Below are positions 7,532 through 15,397 of a stretch of DNA of 29,404 nucleotides, in pieces. The notes beneath the pieces were generated by a model that was not told where the DNA came from, ran no database searches, and saw only the letters and a list, made by a program, of their open reading frames with translations. Numbering within the stretch: position 1 is the stretch's first letter; every line of letters begins with the position of its first letter. A program made the position numbers and the translations under genes. Source of the stretch: JAWOHX01 sp046484975 (GTDB taxonomy: Bacteria; Bacillota; Clostridia; DUPQ01); assembly GCA_046484975.1 (NCBI GenBank), contig JAWOHX010000113.1, forward strand, positions 1-29,404, read 5' to 3'.

Positions 7532-8476
7532 TCAGTCCTTTTGCTTGTATAACAGGATTTTATCATTCTCAATCTCCATCTTTATCTTGCTGTTTTTCTC
7601 CAGCCCCACGATGTTCATATATTCCTCGGGAACCTTCAACCGCCCGTGCCTGTCAATGACCACCAGCTCCTCGTGGGTCTCGCCTTCCTCCACGCCGGAC
7701 ATCCTGTCCAGCTCCATGATTTCCGCATTATAGTTGATTTTGCGGATATACTCGCTGCTGGTCCTTCCGTCGCTGATGGCCACCACCCGGTCCACGTTCT
7801 TGGAGACACCCCTGTCATGGGTGACGATGATGATGGTGACACCCATTTCCTGATTCAGCTTCCGCAGCGCTTTGAAAATCTGTGTGGCTGTGGAGGTGTC
7901 CACTGCACCGGTGGGTTCGTCAGCCAGGAGGATCTTCGGTTCATTGGCCATGGATATGGCAATGGCCACCCTCTGCTGCTCCCCGCCGGACAGCTGGCTC
8001 AGCTTGTTACGCATCCTGTCCTCCAGTCCCACGATCCTGAGCAGTTCCACGGCTCTTTTCTTGGTGTCCTTCCTTCCGGCAAGGATCATCGGCACTTCCA
8101 CGTTCTGTTTCGCCGTCAGATAGGGGATCAGATTTCTGGCGTTGTTCTGCCATACGAACCCCACCACGCTTTTTTTGTAATCCAGCAGCTGGTTCTTCTT
8201 GATCCTCAGCAGGTCATATCCGGCCACGTTCAATTTTCCCGCGGAAGGCCTGTCAAGCCCTCCTATCATGTTCAGCAAGGTGGACTTCCCGCTTCCGCTG
8301 TTGCCGATGAGGGCCATCATTTCCCCATACTTGATTTCCAGATCCAACCCTTGAAGAGCCACCACTTCCGTATCCTTGGTCTTATAGATCTTCACAAGGT
8401 TCTCGCAGAAAACCACATTGGATTCATCGGTGGTTTCCTCATGGTCCTTGTACAATACCTGATTGTCATCATTCAT
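7532..8476 (-). CDS. ABC transporter ATPase (MacB/LolD type) with AbrB-like C-terminal tail
   Basis: The nucleotide-binding core spans about residues 20-240: Walker A GNSGSGKS (58-65), Q-loop Gln110, signature LSGGE (162-166), Walker B ILLADE (182-187) and switch His220. That is a normal LolD/MacB-family ATPase of about 230 residues. About 75 extra residues follow. The last 45 (269-313) match the swapped-hairpin AbrB/MraZ pattern: a beta strand, then DRHGRLKVP, a helix, a Gly turn and a strand ending DKILLYK. The first 20 residues are also an acidic addition. The start overlaps the ATPase A stop by eight bases. The tail's role is unknown; pairing two ATPases or binding a partner is possible. 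Confidence 0.9.
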   Translation of the reverse strand: MNDDNQVLYKDHEETTDESNVVFCENLVKIYKTKDTEVVALQGLDLEIKYGEMMALIGNSGSGKSTLLNMIGGLDRPSAGKLNVAGYDLLRIKKNQLLDYKKSVVGFVWQNNARNLIPYLTAKQNVEVPMILAGRKDTKKRAVELLRIVGLEDRMRNKLSQLSGGEQQRVAIAISMANEPKILLADEPTGAVDTSTATQIFKALRKLNQEMGVTIIIVTHDRGVSKNVDRVVAISDGRTSSEYIRKINYNAEIMELDRMSGVEEGETHEELVVIDRHGRLKVPEEYMNIVGLEKNSKIKMEIENDKILLYKQKD

Positions 8477-9149
8477 TGACTATTTCACCATCCTCAAGCG
8501 AAATCACCTTGTCCGCAATTTGGTTCATGCTGGGATCATGGGTGGTCATGACCACGGTGATTCCGTTCTTTTCCACCAGCTGCTTGAAGAGCAAAACGAT
8601 GCGGAGTCCCAGGTGCGTGTCGAGTTCCGCAGTCGGTTCATCGGCGAACACCACTTTGGGTTGATGGGCGATGGCCCTGGCGATGGCCACCCTTTGCTGT
8701 TCCCCGCCGGACAGCTGATGAGGCTTGTGATACATTCTTTTTTCCAGTCCCACCTGGGTGAGGCTTCGTTTGATGATCCTGTCCCATTCCCCCCGGTTGC
8801 CAGGGTTGGCCACCCTCAAGCCAAACTCCACGTTCTCATATGCATTCATCACGGAGATCAGTGCCACCGACTGGAACACGAATCCGATGGAATCCCTGCG
8901 GATGTTATCCCGTTCAAGGTCGCTCATCGTGGTGATTTCATTGCTTCCAAAAAATATTTTGCCAGAGGTGGGCCGGTCCAGGCTTCCCAGCAAGTTCATC
9001 AAGGTGGTCTTCCCCGAGCCTGACCTTCCCCTCAGGATGGTCATTTTCCCTTCTTCCACCTCTATGCTCACATTTTTCAGGGCATGGATCCGTTGTCTTC
9101 CCTGGAAGAATTCCCTGCACAGGTTCTCTGTCTTAAATACCACAGGCAT
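8469..9149 (-). CDS. ABC transporter ATPase (MacB/LolD type), ATPase A
   Basis: This 226-residue ATPase is close to the minimal length of the family. It has Walker A GRSGSGKT (41-48), signature LSGGE (146-150), Walker B VVFADE (166-171) and switch His204. GGAGG before the ATG at 9149 supports the start. Together with ATPase B it could form a heterodimer under the single permease, since both have intact catalytic motifs. The permease gene lies 12 bases upstream. Confidence 0.93.
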   Translation of the reverse strand: MPVVFKTENLCREFFQGRQRIHALKNVSIEVEEGKMTILRGRSGSGKTTLMNLLGSLDRPTSGKIFFGSNEITTMSDLERDNIRRDSIGFVFQSVALISVMNAYENVEFGLRVANPGNRGEWDRIIKRSLTQVGLEKRMYHKPHQLSGGEQQRVAIARAIAHQPKVVFADEPTAELDTHLGLRIVLLFKQLVEKNGITVVMTTHDPSMNQIADKVISLEDGEIVNE

Positions 9150-9161
9150 TCTGTACCTCCA

Positions 9162-12032
9162 TCAATCCTCTCCGAGTTTCACGGCCTGGTCAATCCTGAT
9201 CTTGTTGATGAACCGGCTGATGACGGCGACGCCCACCACCAACATCGCACCGACCACTGCATAGATTCTCGCATAGTCCCCCTTGTTGGAGAATATGATG
9301 AAATCAAGTATCCGCTCCTCACTGGCTTCTGCAATCTGGAACAACGGCACGAACACGTCGCTGGTGACCCCGCTGATGACAATCCCCAGGATGATGGCCA
9401 CCGCGGATATGAGCAGCTGCTCCCATATGATCATGGAGATCAGTTCCCTCTTTTTCAGACCCATGGCCCGGAATATACCGAACTGCAGCACCCGCTGGTG
9501 GATGGACAGGATCCAGAATATGATGAATCCCGCGCCGCAGATGATCATGATGACCAGAAAATTCAATGTCAGGATGCCGTTGAGTCCCAGCAGCATGGGC
9601 TGCCTTTTGATTTCGGAAATCTGAAAATCAGTATAGCTCGCCGACAGGAGGGAGATCTCGTTTTCAATCAGAAAGGCATTGAACTCGCTGTCAAGGATTC
9701 CGTCGGCCTTATCCACCCATATCTCATAGTTCAAATCCCGCAGGTTGATTCTCAGGAGATCCATATGCATGATGCACAGGCCATATGTGGTCTGGCCATC
9801 CTGCACCTTGCCAGTCGCGGGATTGACATACTTGTTGTATGTCGGCCAGTTGTCCACGATGGCGATGACCGGTGCCTCAAGGACCGTACGGACCCTGTCC
9901 GAGGGCACGATTTCCAGGAAGTCCCCTGGGACCAGATCCAAGTTCTCCGCCATCTCACGGGAGACAATGACCCCGTCAGGGTGCTGGGCAAGAAGATTCA
10001 GATAAAAATTGATGTTCACATCCATGAGGTCATGCCTCGACCAGGCCACTTTCCCATATTCCTCCGGGACAATCGCGGTAACGGTGGCCTGCATCTGCCT
10101 GCTGGCACTGGCTTTCCTTGAAGCAACGATGGTCGGCACGGAAGCCACCCGGGTCAGGTTGTCCACGCCTTCGTAGCTGTTGATCAGGCGGAAGATCTCC
10201 GGTTCGCTCCTGCTGGTGTCGGCCACCTCGATGATGTTTCCGAAGGCGTCCGTGGACAAAGTGGTGAAACTAAGGCTCATGCGAATGTCCGCGCCATTTT
10301 CGAACCGCAGCTTGTCCACATTGTTCTCATTGATGGTCCGGGCGCTGTTGGCATTGAAAATTCCCACGCCCAGGGCCAGGATCAGGAATATCATGATGAA
10401 CTGCCTCATGTTCCCGCCTCTTCCCACATAGGTGAAGGCGGCATACATGGAAGGTGTCCATATCCTTTTCCCCAGCCGAAAGACCAGGTTGACAAGATAG
10501 GGATAAATTCGCAAAAACACCAGGGCCAGTCCCAGGATGAAGAAAGTGATGGAGAAGAAAACCAGATAGTCGATCTGCCCTTGCTCCGCAATGGTCACCA
10601 TTTCCTTGAACTTGTTGTAATTGGCCAGGGCGTACAGGGATACCACCAAAAGGATGACATCCAGGTACATTTTGTACCAGAACGGTTTCCTGTCCAGGAT
10701 GGCTTTTCCCTGTTTGAATTGAACGATGGTGAATTTCGAGGCCTTGAAAGCCGGGATCAGCATCATGAGGATGTACAGGGATATGCATGCCAACCCGTAA
10801 AGGAAGGCTCTCTGGCTGATGTATACATCCATAGCGGAACGGTTGACAAACTCCATGAACCCGTTGGCCGCCCCGAGGAGTCTGCACATCAACACGCCCA
10901 GGAGCAGTCCGAGCCCAAGGGACACCACCCCGATGAACAGGCTTTCATACAGGTATATGGTGAAAATCTGTTTCCTGCTGGCTCCCCGGCTTTCCAGCAT
11001 GGCAATCTCATTTTTTTCCTGGTCCATGATGAGCTGGGCTATCATGGAGATGTAGAAGCCGATCATGACAAGGACAGGGATGATGAGCAGGATCAGCATC
11101 ACCGACAGCTGGTTTGACCTGGCGGCGTATTCCTCCAGCATGGGCATGAAGGACAGGCTCTGGCGCAGGTATCCATGGTTATCCTGGATCCATTGATGGT
11201 TTTCCTCGAATGTTTCGAAAATGCTCCCGGCATCCTTCATCCTCAGCTGGTAGAAATCGTAGGCATAGTACCACTCGGTCTGGGCGATGGAGATCATTTG
11301 CGGATCCACGAAATCCCTCTTGAATATATTCGGCTCCATGTAAATGCCATAATTGTCGATGTAGTAATAGGTGGATTTTTCCTCCTGCATCTCCACCACA
11401 CCCACGACCCTGAACTGGAAGAAGGATTCCGTGGACCTGATTGTTTCCGTCAGGGTATAGACTCCATCCAGCACATAGTTGTTCAGCCTCATGGCCTGGC
11501 TGCTGACCACCACCTCATAAATCCCGTCACCGGGGGTTTCATGTGAATACATCCTGCCGCCGATGACCTTCATCAGGTCCTCCAGGCCGCTGAGTCCGTA
11601 GATCACAGCCCTGGATGTCCAGACACCTCTCACAGGCTTGTTGCTGACATTCTCCGCGTAAAACTGATCCCAATCCCTGGAATTTAAGCTCGTATAACCC
11701 CTTGATGCGGTCAATGCATAGGATCCGATGATATCCATGGGAAGAGAAGTGGCCATGTTGTTCTCGATGTGATGGTTGTAGTACTCGAAGAGCTTTGTCT
11801 TGGTCTGACGGTCCTGTATGACGCCAAAGGTCCCGGTGAATTTATAGGTGGAGGGGAACTCCTCCTTCGTTTCCTGGAAATTCTCAAATTCCTTGGTCAG
11901 CATCCTCTGGAGAATGGCATCGGAATACATGGGGATGGAGCTGACGACCGCGACAGCGAGGATGCACCCGATGAGCAGGCAGAGTATCAGCCATTTGTTG
12001 TTCAGGATTTTCCTCATTACGATATGAAGCAC
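9162..12032 (-). CDS. Large FtsX-type (MacB-like) ABC permease
   Basis: The 956-residue integral membrane protein has two FtsX modules. Topology by eye: a first membrane segment at about 14-34, a large extracytoplasmic domain (about 35-305), a membrane block (about 310-430) with the cytoplasmic loop ESRGASRKQ, further segments near 455-515 and 543-560, a second extracytoplasmic domain (about 565-815), and a final block (820-938) with the matching loop FRAMGLKKREL. Such permeases act by mechanotransmission on lipids, lipoproteins or peptides. The start is GTG at 12032, with AAGGAGTG in front that overlaps the upstream stop TAA, indicating translational coupling. It is much longer than MacB or YknZ, because it holds two extracytoplasmic domains. 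Confidence 0.9.
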   Translation of the reverse strand: MLHIVMRKILNNKWLILCLLIGCILAVAVVSSIPMYSDAILQRMLTKEFENFQETKEEFPSTYKFTGTFGVIQDRQTKTKLFEYYNHHIENNMATSLPMDIIGSYALTASRGYTSLNSRDWDQFYAENVSNKPVRGVWTSRAVIYGLSGLEDLMKVIGGRMYSHETPGDGIYEVVVSSQAMRLNNYVLDGVYTLTETIRSTESFFQFRVVGVVEMQEEKSTYYYIDNYGIYMEPNIFKRDFVDPQMISIAQTEWYYAYDFYQLRMKDAGSIFETFEENHQWIQDNHGYLRQSLSFMPMLEEYAARSNQLSVMLILLIIPVLVMIGFYISMIAQLIMDQEKNEIAMLESRGASRKQIFTIYLYESLFIGVVSLGLGLLLGVLMCRLLGAANGFMEFVNRSAMDVYISQRAFLYGLACISLYILMMLIPAFKASKFTIVQFKQGKAILDRKPFWYKMYLDVILLVVSLYALANYNKFKEMVTIAEQGQIDYLVFFSITFFILGLALVFLRIYPYLVNLVFRLGKRIWTPSMYAAFTYVGRGGNMRQFIMIFLILALGVGIFNANSARTINENNVDKLRFENGADIRMSLSFTTLSTDAFGNIIEVADTSRSEPEIFRLINSYEGVDNLTRVASVPTIVASRKASASRQMQATVTAIVPEEYGKVAWSRHDLMDVNINFYLNLLAQHPDGVIVSREMAENLDLVPGDFLEIVPSDRVRTVLEAPVIAIVDNWPTYNKYVNPATGKVQDGQTTYGLCIMHMDLLRINLRDLNYEIWVDKADGILDSEFNAFLIENEISLLSASYTDFQISEIKRQPMLLGLNGILTLNFLVIMIICGAGFIIFWILSIHQRVLQFGIFRAMGLKKRELISMIIWEQLLISAVAIILGIVISGVTSDVFVPLFQIAEASEERILDFIIFSNKGDYARIYAVVGAMLVVGVAVISRFINKIRIDQAVKLGED

Positions 12033-12043
12033 GTTGTCACTCC

Positions 12044-13018
12044 TTAGTATAAAATAACTTCTTCGCCTTCCACCAGGCCGCTGATGACTTCAGTATAGGA
12101 ATTGTCACTCAATCCCGTGACAATCTCCTTTTCCTTCGCAACCCCGTCCTCCAGCACTTTGACATAGGTCTTTGCATAAGTAATGATGGCCCGCTGGGGG
12201 ACCAGCAGGACATCCCGCGCACTTGCCATATCAAGGACCACTCGGGCCACAGTACCGATTTTCCATGATTCATCAATGGTGTCGGGCCTGAATCTCACCC
12301 GGTTTCCTTCCACCGTCTCCACCACGCCAGACACCCGGTTTTCCTGGGTCTCGATGGTGACCTCATCTCCCGGGGTGAAACTGCTGGCGGAAAACCCGGT
12401 CCCCACCAGAATCAAATTTTCGCTTTTCGCCGTTTTGACCACCAGGGAGATATTTGTGACGGAAGGATTCCTGGCGATATCCAGGGCGTATGTCACCACT
12501 CCGTCCTCCACGGCATTGATCCTTGACTTCCTGTCGATTTCCAGAAGGTCTTCGTACTTCACCTTGACCATCTGGTAATCGATCTCCGCAATTTTCATGG
12601 CATATTCGCTGGTGAGTTTCTGGTCATATCGTTCCTTGGCGCGCAAGAAATTAATCCTGGCGGCGTCATAACTTAGCTGCATGTCCCTGATTTGCGTGTT
12701 CAGGTCTCCGGTATCAAGAATGGCAAGGAGATCCCCCTCTTTCACCCGGTCGTCTTTCTTCACATATATCTCCATGATGACGCCTGACAGGACATCAAAA
12801 CGGTAAGAGGTTTCCTCTGCGGGCTGAAAGGAGCTGTAGAGGGTCAAAGTCTTGACGATGTCCCCCCTTCTCACCTTCTCGGTCCGGTATGCGGGAGGGG
12901 CTGCCTCACGGATTGGCGGGTCGAGTCTCTCGTCTTCCGAAGGCAGCAAAGCACATCCGGAGAGCATGATTCCAAACATCAGGATCAATACGACCAATTG
13001 GAGACCCCTCTTATTCAT
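12044..13018 (-). CDS. HlyD/MacA-like adaptor lipoprotein (first of operon)
   Basis: First gene of the six-gene ABC operon. The 324-residue product has a lipobox LSGC (Cys22), a Pro-rich linker, a lipoyl-like segment (SGVIMEIYVKKDDRVKEGD), a short helical hairpin (about 105-165), the second half-motif NAVEDGVVTY, a barrel domain, and a C-terminal domain ending GLVEGEEVILY. It is clearly a paralogue of the two adaptors at the far end of the operon, sharing the closing pattern TGLSDNSYTEVISGL. It begins at ATG 13018 with AAAAGG upstream. It is expected outside the membrane, touching the permease ectodomains. Confidence 0.88.
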   Translation of the reverse strand: MNKRGLQLVVLILMFGIMLSGCALLPSEDERLDPPIREAAPPAYRTEKVRRGDIVKTLTLYSSFQPAEETSYRFDVLSGVIMEIYVKKDDRVKEGDLLAILDTGDLNTQIRDMQLSYDAARINFLRAKERYDQKLTSEYAMKIAEIDYQMVKVKYEDLLEIDRKSRINAVEDGVVTYALDIARNPSVTNISLVVKTAKSENLILVGTGFSASSFTPGDEVTIETQENRVSGVVETVEGNRVRFRPDTIDESWKIGTVARVVLDMASARDVLLVPQRAIITYAKTYVKVLEDGVAKEKEIVTGLSDNSYTEVISGLVEGEEVILY

Positions 13019-13052
13019 ACGACCAACCTTTTCAACAAATTCTACTTTTCAC

Positions 13053-13061
13053 ATTATAACA
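13053..13061 (-). promoter_or_regulatory. Extended -10 promoter element of the ABC operon
   Basis: TGTTATAAT on the minus strand is a perfect extended -10 (TGnTATAAT). No good -35 is seen 17 bases upstream. The predicted transcript starts about 28 bases before the first adaptor's ATG. Confidence 0.6.
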
Positions 13062-13168
13062 CCGAATCTCCACCGAAATAAAAGGTTGGCTCAATATTTA
13101 CAAATTGTTCATATTTCAGTAGTATAAAATCATAAAATATTATAATTTTCTACAGGAAGGACATTGTC

Positions 13169-15328
13169 ATGCAACAACCTTATCAAGACCACCGCCTGTC
13201 CGTCATCCAGCGTGTGGAGGACCTGGTCTCCCGGATGAGCCTGGAGGAGAAAATATCCCAGATGCTGCACGTTTCACCCGCCATCCCACGCCTCGGGATC
13301 CCGGCATACACCTGGTGGAATGAGGCCCTCCATGGGGTGGCGCGGGCGGGTACCGCAACCGTTTTTCCCCAGGCCATTGCCATGGCCGCATCCTTTGACG
13401 TGGAAATGGTCTTCCGGTCTGCTTCAGTCATTTCCGATGAAGCCCGGGCCAAGCACCATGAGTATTTGAGGCAGAAGGACACCGGGATATACAAAGGCCT
13501 CACCATGTGGAGCCCAAACATCAACATCTTCCGGGATCCCCGCTGGGGAAGGGGCCATGAGACGTTCGGGGAGGATCCCCACCTGACGGGCAGGATGGGC
13601 TGCGCCTTCGTCAAGGGAATGCAGGGTGACGATGCCACCTACCTGAAGACCATTGCCACCCCGAAGCATTTTGCAGTCCACAGCGGACCGGAAAAAGAGC
13701 GCCATACCTTCGATGCCCGCGTCTCGGAAAAAGACTTGCGGGAAACATATCTGCCTGCATTCAGGGATTGCGTCGTGGAAGCCGGAGCGGCCTCCATCAT
13801 GGGTGCCTACAACCGGACCAACGGGGAACCCTGCTGCGCCAGCAGGACACTCCTCCAGGACATCCTCCGGGAGGAATGGGGTTTCAAAGGGTTTGTGGTC
13901 TCCGACTGCCATGCCATCTGCGACATCCATCTTTACCACCACACCACCGAACATCCCCATGAATCCGCAGCCCTGGCGGTGAGAAACGGCTGCGACCTCA
14001 ATTGCGGGAAAACATATGCCCGCCTCCGGACAGCCGTGGAGGAAGGGCTGGTCAATGAAAAGGACATCGACACCGCGGTCAAGCGGCTGTTCACCGCACG
14101 TTTCAAGCTGGGCATGTTCGATCCACCGGGGAAAAACAAATACACAAGCATCCCCTTCGAATCGAACGATTCCCCCTCCCACCGTGAGCTTTCACTGGAA
14201 ATGGCCAGGAAATCCCTTGTCCTGTTGAAAAACGATCGTATTCTGCCTCTGGACAAGGGAATCGGGAGCATCGCCGTCATCGGTCCCAACGCGGATGACC
14301 GCCATGTGCTTCTGGCCAACTACAGCGGCATCCCTTCCCGGTTCGTCACGGTACTCGAAGGCATCATCCGTAAGGTTCCCGACGCCAGAATCAACTATTC
14401 CGTGGGATGCGACATTGCCCGGAAAGAACCCAGGGAAGACGAGGCCGGACTCATATCCGAGGCAGTCTCCTGCGCCCTGGCTTCAGATGCGGTGGTTTTG
14501 GTCACAGGCTTGAACACAAAGATTGAAGGAGAGCAAGCAGATCCGAGGTATCCTGAATTCGGCGGTGGGGACCGGGAGGACATCACCTTGCCAGGCAGGC
14601 AGGAGGAGCTCATCCTCGCCCTGGCTGAAACCGGAAAACCCTTGATCCTGGTCAATCTCAGTGGAAGCTGTGTGGATCTGACAAAGGCCCATGAATTGTG
14701 CCGGGGAGTCATCCAGGCCTGGTACCCGGGCGCTCTTGGGGGTCTAGCGGTGGCTGATCTTTTATTTGGAGACTGCAATCCCTGCGGAAAACTTCCCCTG
14801 ACCTTCTATCGCTCCATCTCCCAGCTTCCGCCATTTGAAGAATACGGCATGACAGGCCGCACCTATCGGTATTTCACCGGGGAACCCCTTTACCCCTTCG
14901 GCTATGGACTCTCCTATTCGGATTTCACCTGCCATGGCATCGGGTTGGATGAAACCCGGTTGTCATCCGAAGGCATCCTGACAGCTTATGCTGAAGTAAA
15001 AAACAACGGACCCAGGGACGGCCGGGAAATCCTGCAGCTGTATGTCAAAACCCCTCTTGTCACGGAACAGTCCCCCTTGTACCAGTTAAAGGATTTCAAG
15101 CCTGTTGCATTGAAAGCGGGCCATTCCTGCCGTGTTTCCTTTGAAATCGACATGCGGAAACTCTCCTTCATCAACAGCAGGGGAAAGCGTGTCCTTCTCC
15201 CCGGCACCTACGGACTCTTCATCGGGTCCGGCCAGCCGGATGCCCGGACAAAAGCGCTCACAGGCAAGGAATGCCTTCACATCACATACACCCTCCCCGG
15301 CACCCAGGCCAGGGAAATGACTTATTGA
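13169..15328 (+). CDS. Glycoside hydrolase family 3, probable beta-xylosidase/beta-glucosidase
   Basis: The 719-residue enzyme releases terminal beta-linked sugars from oligosaccharides. The N-terminal barrel has TWWNEALHGVAR and KHFAVHSGPE, typical of the beta-xylosidase/arabinofuranosidase branch of GH3, and the nucleophile Asp246 in VVSDCHA. A second alpha/beta domain (about 350-560) and a C-terminal FnIII-like domain (about 610-710, ending in PGTYGLFIGS) complete the usual three-domain layout. No signal peptide is present, so it should act in the cytoplasm on imported oligosaccharides. AGGAAGG eight bases before ATG 13169 sets the start. The upstream DNA is very A+T rich with TATAAA and TATAAT elements but no clear -35. 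No transporter or other glycosidase is adjacent. Confidence 0.92.
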   Translation: MQQPYQDHRLSVIQRVEDLVSRMSLEEKISQMLHVSPAIPRLGIPAYTWWNEALHGVARAGTATVFPQAIAMAASFDVEMVFRSASVISDEARAKHHEYLRQKDTGIYKGLTMWSPNINIFRDPRWGRGHETFGEDPHLTGRMGCAFVKGMQGDDATYLKTIATPKHFAVHSGPEKERHTFDARVSEKDLRETYLPAFRDCVVEAGAASIMGAYNRTNGEPCCASRTLLQDILREEWGFKGFVVSDCHAICDIHLYHHTTEHPHESAALAVRNGCDLNCGKTYARLRTAVEEGLVNEKDIDTAVKRLFTARFKLGMFDPPGKNKYTSIPFESNDSPSHRELSLEMARKSLVLLKNDRILPLDKGIGSIAVIGPNADDRHVLLANYSGIPSRFVTVLEGIIRKVPDARINYSVGCDIARKEPREDEAGLISEAVSCALASDAVVLVTGLNTKIEGEQADPRYPEFGGGDREDITLPGRQEELILALAETGKPLILVNLSGSCVDLTKAHELCRGVIQAWYPGALGGLAVADLLFGDCNPCGKLPLTFYRSISQLPPFEEYGMTGRTYRYFTGEPLYPFGYGLSYSDFTCHGIGLDETRLSSEGILTAYAEVKNNGPRDGREILQLYVKTPLVTEQSPLYQLKDFKPVALKAGHSCRVSFEIDMRKLSFINSRGKRVLLPGTYGLFIGSGQPDARTKALTGKECLHITYTLPGTQAREMTY

Positions 15329-15346
15329 AATGATATTGACAGTCAC

Positions 15347-15375
15347 TTTACAGTACCGGTGAAGAGGCGTATAAT
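15347..15375 (+). promoter_or_regulatory. Sigma-A promoter of the InlB B-repeat protein
   Basis: TTTACA (15347-15352) and a perfect TATAAT (15370-15375) are separated by 17 bases, starting just after the GH3 stop. This gives the downstream gene its own transcript despite being in line with GH3. Confidence 0.8.
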
Positions 15376-15397
15376 GCAGATAGAGGAGGGCTGAAAA

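Noticed and set aside
9084..10121. Plus-strand open frame of 345 codons opposite the permease and ATPase A
   Set aside because: It reads as low-complexity His/Asp-rich sequence, which is the mirror of coding DNA on the other strand.
13092..13107. Imperfect palindrome CAATATTTACAAATTG upstream of GH3 as a sugar-regulator operator
   Set aside because: Only about 12 of 16 positions are symmetric in very A+T-rich DNA, and it does not match the catabolite control consensus.
13091..13146. Promoter of the GH3 gene
   Set aside because: TATAAA (13123) and TATAAT (13141) exist, and TTTACA lies at 13097, but no pair has an acceptable spacing, and A+T-rich DNA gives many false matches.
13424..14182. 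Minus-strand open frame of 252 codons inside the GH3 gene
   Set aside because: It is fully inside a conserved enzyme gene and has no recognisable domain.
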